A stretch of DNA of 64,000 nt from Aureibaculum luteum (GTDB lineage: Bacteria; Bacteroidota; Bacteroidia; Flavobacteriales; Flavobacteriaceae): the NCBI RefSeq assembly GCF_003449015.1, contig NZ_QRGD01000003.1, forward strand, positions 186,001 to 250,000. Reading direction: 5' to 3'. Shown in pieces: positions 27,412-36,658 of this stretch. Both the position numbers and the translations under genes were made by a program. The notes below the pieces were generated by a model, which saw only the letters and a list, made by a program, of their open reading frames with translations, did no database searches and had not been told where the DNA came from. Each line of letters opens with the position of its first letter. Positions within the stretch are counted from its first letter, which is position 1.

Positions 27412-28620
27412 ATGAAGAAAATAACAATCGGAATTCTTGTCCTATTACTTTGTGCACATACACACGCACAAAAATTTGAAGGCATAGCTGAAACACCTCC
27501 ATTAGGTTGGAATAGCTGGAATACTTTTTCAACTAACATCAATGAACAATTGGTAAAAGATATTGCCGATAAGTTTGTTGAATTAGGTTTGAAAGATGCA
27601 GGTTATGAATATATTGTATTAGATGATGGATGGATGGCTAAGGAGAGAGATGTAAATGGAAATTTAATTGCCGATCCAGTAAAGTTTCCAAGTGGTATGA
27701 AAGCTTTAGCCGATTATATTCATTCAAAAGGACTTAAATTCGGATTATACAATTGTGCCGGCTCTAAGACTTGTGCCGGGTATCCAGGCAGTAGAGGATA
27801 TGAATATCAAGATGCCCGTTCATATGCCTCATGGGATGTTGACTATTTGAAATACGATTGGTGTAATACAGATAAATTAAATGCAGAAGGAGCTTATATT
27901 ACGATGAGAGATGCCATAAAAACTGCAGGAAGACCAATGGTATTTAGCATTTGCGAATGGGGAGATAATAAGCCTTGGGAATGGGCAAAAGATGTTGGTC
28001 ACTCTTGGAGAGTTACAGGAGATATTATCAATTGTTGGGATTGTGAAATTGGCCATGGGTCTTGGTCTTCATGGGGTGTATGGAAGATTATTAATATGCG
28101 TAAAGCTATACGTAAGGCGGCTGGCCCTGGTCATTGGAACGATTACGACATGATGGAAGTGGGCAATGGCATGACTGATGCCGAGGATCGAAGCCATTTT
28201 GCTATGTGGAGCATGTTGGCCTCACCTTTAATTATGGGTAATGATTTAAGAGTTGCTTCTCCCCAAACAATCAAAACACTAACAAACAAAGAAGTAATTT
28301 CAGTAAATCAAGACAACCTAGGCATACAAGGTTTTAGGTTTTCAAACGAAAACAAGATAGAAATTTGGTTAAAACCTTTAAATAAAAATTCCTGGGCAAT
28401 GTGTTTTGTAAATATGAATGATAAACCAATTGAAATTAATTTTGATTGGAAAAAACATAACATTGGAGATGATGTTAATGAACGTAATTTGGATACTAAG
28501 AAAGATACTTATACTATTGAAGATCTATTTAACCATAAAAACTTAGGGAGTACAGCTAAAAACTTAAAAGGCAGAATTGGTGTGCATGATGTATTGATGA
28601 TCAAACTAGAATTAAAATAG
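27412..28620 (+). CDS. GH27 alpha-galactosidase
   Basis: 402 residues with signal peptide MKKITIGILVLLLCAHTHAQ. The GH27 barrel shows PPLGWNSWNTF (29-39), YIVLDDGWM, the nucleophile in YLKYDWCN (Asp149), the acid in SWRVTGDI (Asp204), and HWNDYDMMEVGNGMT. A C-terminal beta domain (~310-402) completes the usual length. The reaction is release of alpha-1,6-galactose from galacto(gluco)mannan, probably in the periplasm, clearing side chains for the mannanases. It follows the surface lipoprotein gene but is separated from it by a terminator. Confidence 0.95.
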   Translation: MKKITIGILVLLLCAHTHAQKFEGIAETPPLGWNSWNTFSTNINEQLVKDIADKFVELGLKDAGYEYIVLDDGWMAKERDVNGNLIADPVKFPSGMKALADYIHSKGLKFGLYNCAGSKTCAGYPGSRGYEYQDARSYASWDVDYLKYDWCNTDKLNAEGAYITMRDAIKTAGRPMVFSICEWGDNKPWEWAKDVGHSWRVTGDIINCWDCEIGHGSWSSWGVWKIINMRKAIRKAAGPGHWNDYDMMEVGNGMTDAEDRSHFAMWSMLASPLIMGNDLRVASPQTIKTLTNKEVISVNQDNLGIQGFRFSNENKIEIWLKPLNKNSWAMCFVNMNDKPIEINFDWKKHNIGDDVNERNLDTKKDTYTIEDLFNHKNLGSTAKNLKGRIGVHDVLMIKLELK

Positions 28621-28672
28621 AGTCGTTAGTTAAAACGCACTCAATTATTATTATTATTAACTATTTAATTAC

Positions 28673-28715
28673 ACTCCTGATAACTACAATTTTATTGTAC
28701 CTATCAGGAGTTTTT
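28673..28715. terminator. Terminator between GH27 and convergent GH5
   Basis: Stem ACTCCTGATA / TATCAGGAGT (10 bp) with an inner helper stem TACAAT / ATTGTA. On the plus strand a run of five T follows. It ends the GH27 transcript and may also act on the convergent GH5 gene. Confidence 0.85.
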
Positions 28716-28810
28716 CTAACATTTGAGTCAATTCTAGATTATCAATAACTTCTAAAAAACAAAGAACTAGTTTTCAAAGGGATCAGCCTCAAAATCCTTT
28801 TTCCTTGCTC

Positions 28811-29821
28811 TTAGTATTTATAACTCTGTAATTTCTTTTTGAAATACTTCCCATGTCTTGAAGGTGTATATTTTTCATCAATATAAAGGCGGGGTGCCCA
28901 TTCTTTATCAAAAACCCAAACCACATAAGAAATACCTTTTTCATCTGAATAGTTGGTAATAGCATCACCATAAGACTCATCGCTAACCACAGGAGAATGA
29001 GCTCCCGGATCTTCAGGACCGCAAAAACCAATTTCTGTTAAAATTACTGGATATTTATCTTTTACGAATCCCCAATCTTTTGTCCATTTTTCCTCCCAAG
29101 GCTTTTCACGTTTTTGAGGATAAGGATGAGAAACATAAGCTATTCCTTCAACATCCAAAGGACTCTCTTTTACTGGAGTAAGATCATAGGCCCAATTGAA
29201 TCCGGCAACTAACGGAATACCTTCTCCCCCATTGGTCCGAAGAATGCCAATCATTTCTTTATTTAGTTCCTTCCATTGCTCCCATGTAATTGTTCCCAAT
29301 TCATTATTATAAGTAGTAGGCTCATTAAAAAGCTCATAAAAAGCTACGGTTGTATTCTTTCCATATTTTTTACCTATTGTTCTCCAAAAATCAAAGGTTT
29401 GTTTTTTATCCGTATCATACATATCATGTTGATACATTTCAGTACGTAAATTCCCGATGCTATGCCAATCTATTACAACATACATTCCCAATTCACCTGC
29501 CCATTGAATACCATCGTCTAAAAGTTTTAGATACGCTTCTTTTCCTCTTTTCTTCCATGCTGTTGGATGTACTGGAAACCGCACCAAGTTAGCTCCCCAA
29601 TGCTTCATTTCTTCGAAGTATGATTTATTCCACAACTGTTGACGTTCGAGTTTATCAGGATCACTAGTATTTAACCCTCTAAAAACTGCAATTTTTCCAT
29701 CTTCCTTCACAAAGCTATTCCCTGAAACACTAACCCTACTTAAGACCTCTTGAGAATGCACAAAATTAATAGCAAGAAGTAAGATAAAAGTTGCCACAGT
29801 TTTATTCAAGAAAATTTTCAT
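28811..29821 (-). CDS. GH5 endo-beta-glucanase/mannanase
   Basis: 336 residues with a signal peptide (ends near FVHSQ, residue 24). Visible are FRGLNTSDPDKL, NLVRFPVHP, VVIDWHS (117-121), the acid/base in YELFNEPT (Glu167) and the nucleophile in ILTEIGFCGP (Glu263). It lacks a T9SS tail and a lipobox, so it is probably periplasmic. The barrel looks more like GH5 endoglucanases than the mannanase-type GH5 in this window, so beta-1,4-glucan or glucomannan are both possible. It appears to be its own unit: the next minus-strand gene upstream ends 328 bases away, and inverted repeat 3 lies in that gap. Confidence 0.85.
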   Translation of the reverse strand: MKIFLNKTVATFILLLAINFVHSQEVLSRVSVSGNSFVKEDGKIAVFRGLNTSDPDKLERQQLWNKSYFEEMKHWGANLVRFPVHPTAWKKRGKEAYLKLLDDGIQWAGELGMYVVIDWHSIGNLRTEMYQHDMYDTDKKQTFDFWRTIGKKYGKNTTVAFYELFNEPTTYNNELGTITWEQWKELNKEMIGILRTNGGEGIPLVAGFNWAYDLTPVKESPLDVEGIAYVSHPYPQKREKPWEEKWTKDWGFVKDKYPVILTEIGFCGPEDPGAHSPVVSDESYGDAITNYSDEKGISYVVWVFDKEWAPRLYIDEKYTPSRHGKYFKKKLQSYKY

Positions 29822-30149
29822 GTTTTTATTTTTATAAGATTATTACTATTTTGATTAGCAGTTGTTACGAGTGCTACACCTATTCCATTATTTAAATAAT
29901 TGCTACTTAAACATTGAATAGTTACGTAAAGGTCTTAATAATATTTATAAAAATTTGTCGCCTGAATTTTTAGTTTATAAGATTGATAATATAGTATCAA
30001 TATTCGAAATTTTTGACAATTTTATGAATACCTAAAGCATATGGAATATGATTAATTGGCCTTTCTAAATAATGGGTATTCCCAGACATTGAAAAGCTTA
30101 AGAGAAACCACCCACAATTTATTTCTTCGATAGTACTCAGTTCATTTTT
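29822..30149. other. Intergenic region upstream of GH5, with inverted repeat 3
   Basis: 328 bases without a gene. It holds inverted repeat 3 (29979-30004). No clear TAnnTTTG box is seen on the minus strand. Confidence 0.5.
29979..30004. promoter_or_regulatory. Operator-like inverted repeat 3 (10+6+10)
   Basis: AAGATTGATA - ATATAG - TATCAATATT, 9 of 10 pairs matching. The inner hexamers TTGATA / TATCAA are identical to repeat 1. It lies about 158 bases upstream of the GH5 start at 29821, farther than repeats 1 and 2. Confidence 0.45.
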
Positions 30150-30995
30150 CTATTTTGCGTAGTCATTAAAAAACTGTTCGGTGTCTTTTAAATCTTTCAA
30201 ACCTAATATCCAACAGACTTCAGAAAGATCTGAGAAGTCTAAACCGCCTTCAAAAATAGCCTCATTTTTGTATCTCCCCTCTTGACCGTTGTATTTATTT
30301 GAGGTTTTAATGGCTAGTCGCCAAATAGCAAGTAATTTTGGATCAGAAATTTTACTTTTCCAATTTTTAAACTCAGAATCATGAAACCCTGGAGTTCCGT
30401 TTCCAACTGCATTACCATCTGGTATTTTTTGATAATCCGTATTATTTTTCACAAAGAGTAACTCTTCTGGAGTTGTTGTCTTTTCATTCCAATCACTATG
30501 CTGTACCACATGAAAACGTTTAGAAATGTCCACGTTAGGCATATCTGATTGAATCACCCTTAAAAGGGCTGCTGTAAAATCAGACTGACCTGCTTCAGCA
30601 ATCCAAATATCACCTTCATTGAGTACTGTATTTTTAACAATAACGCTAACCTTTTTTATCGCATTTTTAAAATTTTCATGTGCATCTGTCCAATTATCTC
30701 CAAAAGCCAATTTCATTAAATCATTTGGAGGCACATATAACCCTTTTTGAATACCATATGTACCCGCTACTGCATGAAAGTTTATTTTCGAATACAAGGT
30801 GTCAGACAAAATAGTAGCTAATGCTGCAGCCGTGTGTAAGTCGTCTACATCCGTTTTACAATCAAATTGAACTAATAATAAATCTTTTTCTTTATTAAAA
30901 TCACCTTCGCTTGAGATTTTCATATCCGTAGCATGGCCATTAAACGATATAAAGGAAATTGCTATGACTATTAGTACTACTATTTTATTTTTCAT
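30150..30995 (-). CDS. Exported nucleoside-hydrolase-like protein of unknown function
   Basis: 281 residues. A signal peptide ends near FNGHA (residue 22). The first strand of the mature protein reads LLLVQFDCKTDVDDLHTAAAL (about 40-60); its Asp cluster (Asp45, 49, 51, 52) resembles the DxDxxxDD metal/ribose motif of nucleoside hydrolases and of the DUF1593-type exported relatives. Later landmarks are GDIWIAEAGQSDFTAALLR and FHVVQHSDWNEKTT. A true nucleosidase role is doubtful in this context; action on a sugar derivative is more likely but unproven. It lies downstream of the GH9-GH26 pair on the same strand, after a 168-base gap holding a small open frame. Confidence 0.6.
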   Translation of the reverse strand: MKNKIVVLIVIAISFISFNGHATDMKISSEGDFNKEKDLLLVQFDCKTDVDDLHTAAALATILSDTLYSKINFHAVAGTYGIQKGLYVPPNDLMKLAFGDNWTDAHENFKNAIKKVSVIVKNTVLNEGDIWIAEAGQSDFTAALLRVIQSDMPNVDISKRFHVVQHSDWNEKTTTPEELLFVKNNTDYQKIPDGNAVGNGTPGFHDSEFKNWKSKISDPKLLAIWRLAIKTSNKYNGQEGRYKNEAIFEGGLDFSDLSEVCWILGLKDLKDTEQFFNDYAK

Positions 30996-31014
30996 TTCTG
31001 TTATATTTTAAGTA

Positions 31015-31140
31015 TTAAATTAATTGGATTGTTATTACTTCCCCGTTGTACGTTACTGTTTGCCCCTCGGGCTTATAATTAAACGCATTTGGATTTTCTT
31101 TACTTACTGTTTTAATTACAAATTTTCTGTTTTTTAACAT
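31015..31140 (-). CDS. Possible 41-residue protein or gene remnant
   Basis: An open frame of 41 codons plus TAA between GH26 and the nucleoside-hydrolase-like gene. The frame is also open upstream of the ATG, with a hydrophobic ALILIFITVW stretch reaching into the end of the GH26 gene. The segment NPNAFNYKPEGQTVTYNGEV looks like real protein, with low stop density in a very AT-rich gap. No start signal can be recognised. It may be a small protein or the tail of a deleted gene. Function unknown. Confidence 0.3.
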   Translation of the reverse strand: MLKNRKFVIKTVSKENPNAFNYKPEGQTVTYNGEVITIQLI

Positions 31141-31163
31141 CCAAACTGTAATAAATATTAATA

Positions 31164-32159
31164 TTAATGCTCATTTTTTAATTCATCTCTGGTTATCGTA
31201 TTTGAGTACTTATAAATATCCTTAACACCTTCATCTGTATTTGCAGTTTTAAGCCATCCTGACCAAACCATGAACCAAGACCATTTTGGTTGAGCCTCTA
31301 AAATAAGAACATTTGGTAATTGTCCCACTTCACCAAGAGCGATTGGTTTGCCATCTGCCAATTCCAATAATTGTTCATAATCTTTTTGCTCATAATCATA
31401 ATGATACACATCTGTAGCTAACACATCAACAAATTGATGTCCTGGATAAAAATCTTTGTATTCAAAAGCTTCATCTTTGGGTATATCTCTAGGAGCATTG
31501 GCATTCCAAACCCAAATTAAATTATTTAAGCTATGATAATCTGTCAAACGTTGATATAACATTTTCCATAGTTTCATAAACCCTTCTTCACCCTTTTTGT
31601 CTCCCCACCAAAACCAAACACCATTCATTTCGTGATAAGGTCTAAACAATACAGGTATCTTATTTTTTTGAATCTCTTTTAAGTGAATTGCCAGTTGATC
31701 TACTTGATCTAGCCATCTCTTATGCACTAAAGTTCCTGGTGTTACAAGGTCTTTCCAATCTTTATTAGAAATTTCACTTTGAACACTCTCTTTCCAACCA
31801 TAAGGTGCATCATCTGATGGTTTACCTACATGCCACATTAATGTAATTATCGCACCATCTTCATGTTTTTTTATGACTTCGTTTACAAGTTTATAACCAG
31901 GATCAACCTCACCATTACTCCAATAAAAATCAGCTCCCCAAATGGCAGGGTATTTTCCGGTCATATTTTTTACACTGTCATAAAATCGATTTGTTTCATG
32001 ACTATAACAATGTTGGCCTGAAAGAATTTGACCATTTAAATTACCTATATAAGTCAATAAATCTTTTACTTCTTTAGAGGCTTCTTTGTTTACTGGTTCC
32101 ATCTGTGCATTACACACGACACTAAAGACCAAGGCAATTAGTAAATAATAATATTTCAT
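31164..32159 (-). CDS. GH26 beta-mannanase (second copy)
   Basis: 331 residues with signal peptide MKYYYLLIALVFSVVCNAQ. Visible are LNGQILSGQHCYSH (41-54), IITLMWHVGKP, the acid/base motif VLFRPYHEMNGVWFWWG (Glu177) and the nucleophile in IALGEVGQ (Glu277). This is full length for a one-domain GH26. It differs clearly from the lipoprotein GH26 at 18394-19548 (SGQHCYSHE against IGHQDATS), so it is not a recent duplicate. It starts two bases before the GH9 stop, so it is co-transcribed with that glucanase, as expected for glucomannan breakdown in the periplasm. Confidence 0.93.
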   Translation of the reverse strand: MKYYYLLIALVFSVVCNAQMEPVNKEASKEVKDLLTYIGNLNGQILSGQHCYSHETNRFYDSVKNMTGKYPAIWGADFYWSNGEVDPGYKLVNEVIKKHEDGAIITLMWHVGKPSDDAPYGWKESVQSEISNKDWKDLVTPGTLVHKRWLDQVDQLAIHLKEIQKNKIPVLFRPYHEMNGVWFWWGDKKGEEGFMKLWKMLYQRLTDYHSLNNLIWVWNANAPRDIPKDEAFEYKDFYPGHQFVDVLATDVYHYDYEQKDYEQLLELADGKPIALGEVGQLPNVLILEAQPKWSWFMVWSGWLKTANTDEGVKDIYKYSNTITRDELKNEH

Positions 32160-32161
32160 AT

Positions 32162-34663
32162 TTAATTTTTATTCAACAGTTGATCTGCTGCTAATATTAA
32201 AAATATATAATCTGTTGTTCCTCCTCCCAGCACATATTCAGTTTGTTGCCATAAGAAGGGCCATTCTAATAATTCTGGAAAATCGGGACGAATTAATGCT
32301 GTACCCGAACCAATACCTCCCGGAATATAAGAATGTTCTCCTCTATTTATTCCATAAGCCTGTGTTAAAGATCTTGATCCTACACCACTAGCAAATGAGG
32401 ATGTATTTATACCAGGATGTACGCCCAAAATAAAATTCATAGCATTTAACATATACTTTTTAGGAAAAATATCTGGATAGCTAGTATGGAAATAATATTG
32501 TCTTACTCCAAAGTTTTGAATGCCCCAACCGGCTCCCCAAATGTCTGGTTTATAAACTAAGCCATATGGTGTTTCATTTTCCAATTGCTGAACTTTTTCT
32601 AAATATTCTTTTACCGCACCTTCAATTTTTGTTCTGAACTTTTTACTTTTCACGAGTGGTAATGCAGGGCCTACGACCCATCCTACTTTTTCTATATTTT
32701 CAGTTATCACCTTAACATTATCACTTAAATATTCTGCATATTTAGCATTGCCTGTAGTTCTTAATAACTCGACAGCCAACTCAATTTTATCTAACTTATT
32801 ATTGGTGGACGTATTTGCCCAAATATTTTCTGCTATTGTTAAACATTTTGATGCTAAGCCCTCATTAAATCCTTTTAAAACTCTTGCGGTAGCCGCAAGT
32901 GCTGCCGCTGTATTAATTTCTCTTTTGGGATTGTTTTCTGTAAAAACCCATCTGTCATCTGGTGCATTATCCAATCCTTTTTCAATGTCAGATACTCCTG
33001 ATGCTGATAATTTATCATTTCCTGAATAAACTACATTATCACTATGGTTCACCGCGTCTCCTAGTAGAATATATTGACGCTTATGAGGTACAATAATCCC
33101 TCTATAGAATCTACCTAAGGACTCATAACCTCCTACAATTGACAAGGCTCCATGTTCTATTTGCTGCAACACATCCGCTTTGCCATCTGGCTGAAGCATT
33201 TCTACCGTTTTTGTCTCTTGATCAATACTGGTATTATCATAATCTACCTTAAAGATTTCGTAAATATGAGCTAATCCTTGAATGGTTGAAGCTTGAGATT
33301 CTACTCTAAGATCATAGTCTCCGGCATCATGCCAACCTCCTAAATTAATTCCGGGAACATGATCACCAGATTTAAAAGTGGTAAGCGTTTTTGGGCCTTG
33401 TAAATAACCATCAAAATGATTGGTATTGACCGGTGCCATTCTTGCATCATCTATATGGCAGCGTCCATGCCAAACCTTATACCTATCATTTACCCTCATA
33501 TGGCACATTTGCACAGGTAAAAAATATTCTAATGTTGGTTGCCAAACATTTCTTTGAAAAACAGTTGTACTTATTTGAAATGGACGTGTTGTAAACTCAT
33601 TATATTTAATTACATACATTCCAGGTTCTTTTATTTCAGAAAAATCAAATTGGTAGTATTTGTACCGTAAAAAGTTGCCCCAATCTTTAAGGTTTTGCGA
33701 TAACACTTCTGTAAATCCGCCTTTATTGTTAATTCTTAATAGCTTTATTTCTTGAATGTTTTTATCAAGCTTATCAGTTTCAACAACGGCAATTTTTTCT
33801 TGATTTGGATGATAACCAACCTGCGACACTTGTACTACTGGACTGTATTTATAATTATCAACAACATTTGGAGTAATTAGCCATTCTATAGCATTTTTAG
33901 TTTTACCAGAAGGCACCAAAGACCTAACCACAAACCATCCATTACTATGTTTAGCTCTACCATCTATTAATTGTAAATCCGTATTTTGAAGATTTTTAAT
34001 ATGTAGTGTTTGACTTTCATTTTCAGGAACTATAACCAGTTCTTTTCCTTTAGCCATGGGAGTCAATTGAAACTCATCATCGCCATCCTTATATCCGGGT
34101 CCATTAGCTTGTCTGTTAAATAACCCAAAATGATCATCCATATAATAACTCTTACCGAATAACGCCCCAGGAAACAGTTCTATATTCATACCCACTTTGC
34201 CAACCCACTTTTCTGGAATTGGCTCATCTAAATCAACTACAATTTTAAAAGATTTTCCTTGAGGAACAATTTTTAAATTATAAGACATGTTTAAATCAGG
34301 ATACACAATAGGATTAAACCCTGTTTGGTTTTTTGTAGCATCAGGATAGGTCATTTTTACACTAATCTCATGGCTTTTCCAATCCACTTTTCTTTCACCT
34401 ACTTTTGGAACAGGTTGCCATTGACCGGGTGTAGGTTCTAATCTTAAATCACCATTAGTAGCAACTCGAATACCATTTTGAATAATTCCGACACCTCCTT
34501 GATGACTCTCGGGGTAAAAATCATGTGCCAACATAACATTAGCACCTTGCATTTCTAAATACTCCAAAGTATTAATAGTAAAAATTTGAGTAGAATCTAC
34601 TTTCTGCTGTCCATAAAAATAAACACTACTGAGCAATACGTAAGCAAATAAAAAATGTTTCAT
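32162..34663 (-). CDS. GH9 beta-glucanase with extra N-terminal domain
   Basis: 833 residues, signal peptide MKHFLFAYVLLSSVYFYG. Residues ~25-270 form an additional beta-rich domain (GGVGIIQNGIRVATNGDLRLEP) not seen in the other GH9 here. An Ig-like CelD_N domain follows (QVSQVGYHPNQEKIAVV, ~275-370), then the GH9 catalytic barrel with Asp pair in GGWHDAGDYDLRVE and the presumed acid Glu in WQQTEYVLGGG at the C-terminus. It has no T9SS tail or lipobox and is probably periplasmic. Expected to attack beta-1,4-glucosyl links in glucomannan or other beta-glucans. It leads the GH9-GH26 pair; its promoter must lie in 34664-35024. Confidence 0.9.
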   Translation of the reverse strand: MKHFLFAYVLLSSVYFYGQQKVDSTQIFTINTLEYLEMQGANVMLAHDFYPESHQGGVGIIQNGIRVATNGDLRLEPTPGQWQPVPKVGERKVDWKSHEISVKMTYPDATKNQTGFNPIVYPDLNMSYNLKIVPQGKSFKIVVDLDEPIPEKWVGKVGMNIELFPGALFGKSYYMDDHFGLFNRQANGPGYKDGDDEFQLTPMAKGKELVIVPENESQTLHIKNLQNTDLQLIDGRAKHSNGWFVVRSLVPSGKTKNAIEWLITPNVVDNYKYSPVVQVSQVGYHPNQEKIAVVETDKLDKNIQEIKLLRINNKGGFTEVLSQNLKDWGNFLRYKYYQFDFSEIKEPGMYVIKYNEFTTRPFQISTTVFQRNVWQPTLEYFLPVQMCHMRVNDRYKVWHGRCHIDDARMAPVNTNHFDGYLQGPKTLTTFKSGDHVPGINLGGWHDAGDYDLRVESQASTIQGLAHIYEIFKVDYDNTSIDQETKTVEMLQPDGKADVLQQIEHGALSIVGGYESLGRFYRGIIVPHKRQYILLGDAVNHSDNVVYSGNDKLSASGVSDIEKGLDNAPDDRWVFTENNPKREINTAAALAATARVLKGFNEGLASKCLTIAENIWANTSTNNKLDKIELAVELLRTTGNAKYAEYLSDNVKVITENIEKVGWVVGPALPLVKSKKFRTKIEGAVKEYLEKVQQLENETPYGLVYKPDIWGAGWGIQNFGVRQYYFHTSYPDIFPKKYMLNAMNFILGVHPGINTSSFASGVGSRSLTQAYGINRGEHSYIPGGIGSGTALIRPDFPELLEWPFLWQQTEYVLGGGTTDYIFLILAADQLLNKN

Positions 34664-35024
34664 AATTCTAAATATTTCAAATGATAAGTTCTTTCAATTG
34701 TATCAATAAATCCACTCATATAATAAGTTGAATTGTCTATAATAAAATATTATATATCATAAAATCAATCCGACCTATTGTAAATATATTTAACAAAACC
34801 CTAATAACATACATGTTTTAGTGAAAACTTACACAAAAATATTACCTATACAACAATTGTATTATTACACGCTTCATCATTTATATCACTTCATTTTGTA
34901 TTGGATTATTTTTACAGTGTAATACTATAGTTACTTCATTACCCATAATTGATTTTTTTTGAAAAAGAACAAATGACATAAGCTTTTCTATAACCATTAA
35001 TTAGTTAAATCTTCAAAACCAACA
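34664..35024. other. Divergent intergenic region GH9 / GPH transporter
   Basis: 361 AT-rich bases without a gene. It must hold promoters for the GH9-GH26 unit and for the long +strand transporter/GH94 unit. TATCAA and TATCAT half-sites occur, but I find no full copy of the 10+6+10 inverted repeat and no clean promoter pair. Confidence 0.5.
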
Positions 35025-36638
35025 ATGAACATAAATCAGAAAATATCATTAAAAGAAAAAATCGGCTACGCGTTAGGTGATGGAGCAGCAAATATTGCTT
35101 GGAGAGGTGTAGCCACCTTCTTATTTATATTCTATACTGATGTTTTTGGACTAAGTCCAGTAACCGTTGGTGTTCTATTTCTAGTAGCTAGATTTAGTGA
35201 TGGAATAAGTGATATCTTAATGGGTGTTATTGGCGATAGAACCAAATCTAAATATGGTAAATTTAGACCCTGGATATTATGGACAGCTATACCATTGGCT
35301 GTAATACTCTCACTATTATTTACAAGCCCTGATTTAAGTGCATCTGGTAAAATTGCTTACGCATATGTTACCTATATCTTTTTTACGCTACTTTATACAG
35401 CCAATAATATTCCATATGGTGCTCTTATGGCAGTTATGACAGGAGATGATAAAGTGAGAACAACTTTAGGTTCCTATAGAATGGTAGGAGCATTTGCAGG
35501 TGGTATGCTTGTTCAAGGTGCCTTATTGTTTTTAGTAGCTCATTTTGGGAATGTGAACCCAGACATTGAGATCAATAAATTAGCTAATGAAAAGTTTAAA
35601 GTAGAAGTTTCTACATCAAAAGATGTAGAGAGTGTCAATATAAAAACAGAAGACGGTATCGCAACATTTGTTTGGGAAGATGCGAATATGGATTCTGAAG
35701 AAAATATTCCAACCCATGGAAAGAGTTTTGCAATGCAAGCCGGTAAAAAGTACTCATTTATTGTAACAGGAGAAGAAAATATTACCAACAGTACTATTTC
35801 AATTATTGATCAAAAGAAAGGCTATAGTAATTCCATGTATGTGATGTCTGCTTTTTTAGCACTATTCATGTTCATTACATTTTACACAACAAGAGAAAGA
35901 GTACAACCCCCTAAAGCTCAAAAAAATAATTTAAAACAAGATTTAAAAGACCTTATTTCTAATAAACCTTGGGTTGTTCTATTGGTTATCGGACTCCTAT
36001 TCAATGTTTACAATTCCATAAAACAAGGTATTGTTGTTATCTATTTTACACATTATTTAAATGATCAATTATTAGCGGCTTCTTATTTGGTTGGACTCAT
36101 GTTAGCCTCTGTAGCTGGTGCCATGCTTACTTCTCCTTTAGGAAGAAAACTAGGTAAACGCAATTTATTTATATATGCTTTACTCTTTTCTGGAGGTATA
36201 AATGCATTACTGATGTTTTGTGGCCCAGAAGATATTGGTGCCATTTTCACCATCGGTATTGTTTCAGAGTTTGCCTCTGCAATGTTTCCAACTTTGTTTT
36301 TTGTGATGTTGGGTGATGCTGCAGATTTTTCAGAATTTAAAAATGGAAGAAGAGCAACAGGTCTTATCTATTCAGCAGGTTCGTTTGCCACTAAATTTGG
36401 AGGCGGAATTGCAGGAGCAATAATTGGATTAGTATTAGGGGCTTTTCATTATAATGGACAAGATACAACATCTATAAAAGGAGCAATTCCAGGTATTATT
36501 ATGCTTATGAGTTGGGTTCCAGCAATAATAACGGTAGTAACTGCTGCATTAATGACCTTATATCCTCTTAACCAAAAGAAACTTGATGAGATTACTTTAG
36601 AATTAAATACCAGAAGATTAAAAGAACAAAACAACTAA
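35025..36638 (+). CDS. GPH-family (MFS) sugar:cation symporter with inserted soluble domain
   Basis: 537 residues. The N-terminus [18 protein letters not shown] and [16 protein letters not shown] (71-86) are hallmarks of glycoside-pentoside-hexuronide:cation symporters. Twelve membrane segments can be traced, but residues ~175-268 between segments 5 and 6 form a hydrophilic, beta-rich stretch ([19 protein letters not shown] ... [17 protein letters not shown]) absent from the second GPH protein at 42515-43969. By topology it would face the periplasm. It is followed 20 bases later by GH94 cellobiose phosphorylase, so cellobiose or cello/mannosyl-disaccharides are the probable cargo. Confidence 0.9.
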   Translation: MNINQKISLKEKIGYALGDGAANIAWRGVATFLFIFYTDVFGLSPVTVGVLFLVARFSDGISDILMGVIGDRTKSKYGKFRPWILWTAIPLAVILSLLFTSPDLSASGKIAYAYVTYIFFTLLYTANNIPYGALMAVMTGDDKVRTTLGSYRMVGAFAGGMLVQGALLFLVAHFGNVNPDIEINKLANEKFKVEVSTSKDVESVNIKTEDGIATFVWEDANMDSEENIPTHGKSFAMQAGKKYSFIVTGEENITNSTISIIDQKKGYSNSMYVMSAFLALFMFITFYTTRERVQPPKAQKNNLKQDLKDLISNKPWVVLLVIGLLFNVYNSIKQGIVVIYFTHYLNDQLLAASYLVGLMLASVAGAMLTSPLGRKLGKRNLFIYALLFSGGINALLMFCGPEDIGAIFTIGIVSEFASAMFPTLFFVMLGDAADFSEFKNGRRATGLIYSAGSFATKFGGGIAGAIIGLVLGAFHYNGQDTTSIKGAIPGIIMLMSWVPAIITVVTAALMTLYPLNQKKLDEITLELNTRRLKEQNN

Positions 36639-36658
36639 TACGATTAAAGATATATATT

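Noticed and set aside
18394-32159. Recent duplication of the two GH26 genes
   Set aside because: Motifs around the substrate pocket and the export signals differ clearly, so they are old paralogues or separate acquisitions.
34681-34770. A fourth copy of the 10+6+10 inverted repeat before the GH9 gene
   Set aside because: Only isolated TATCAA and TATCAT half-sites are present; the opposite arm does not match.
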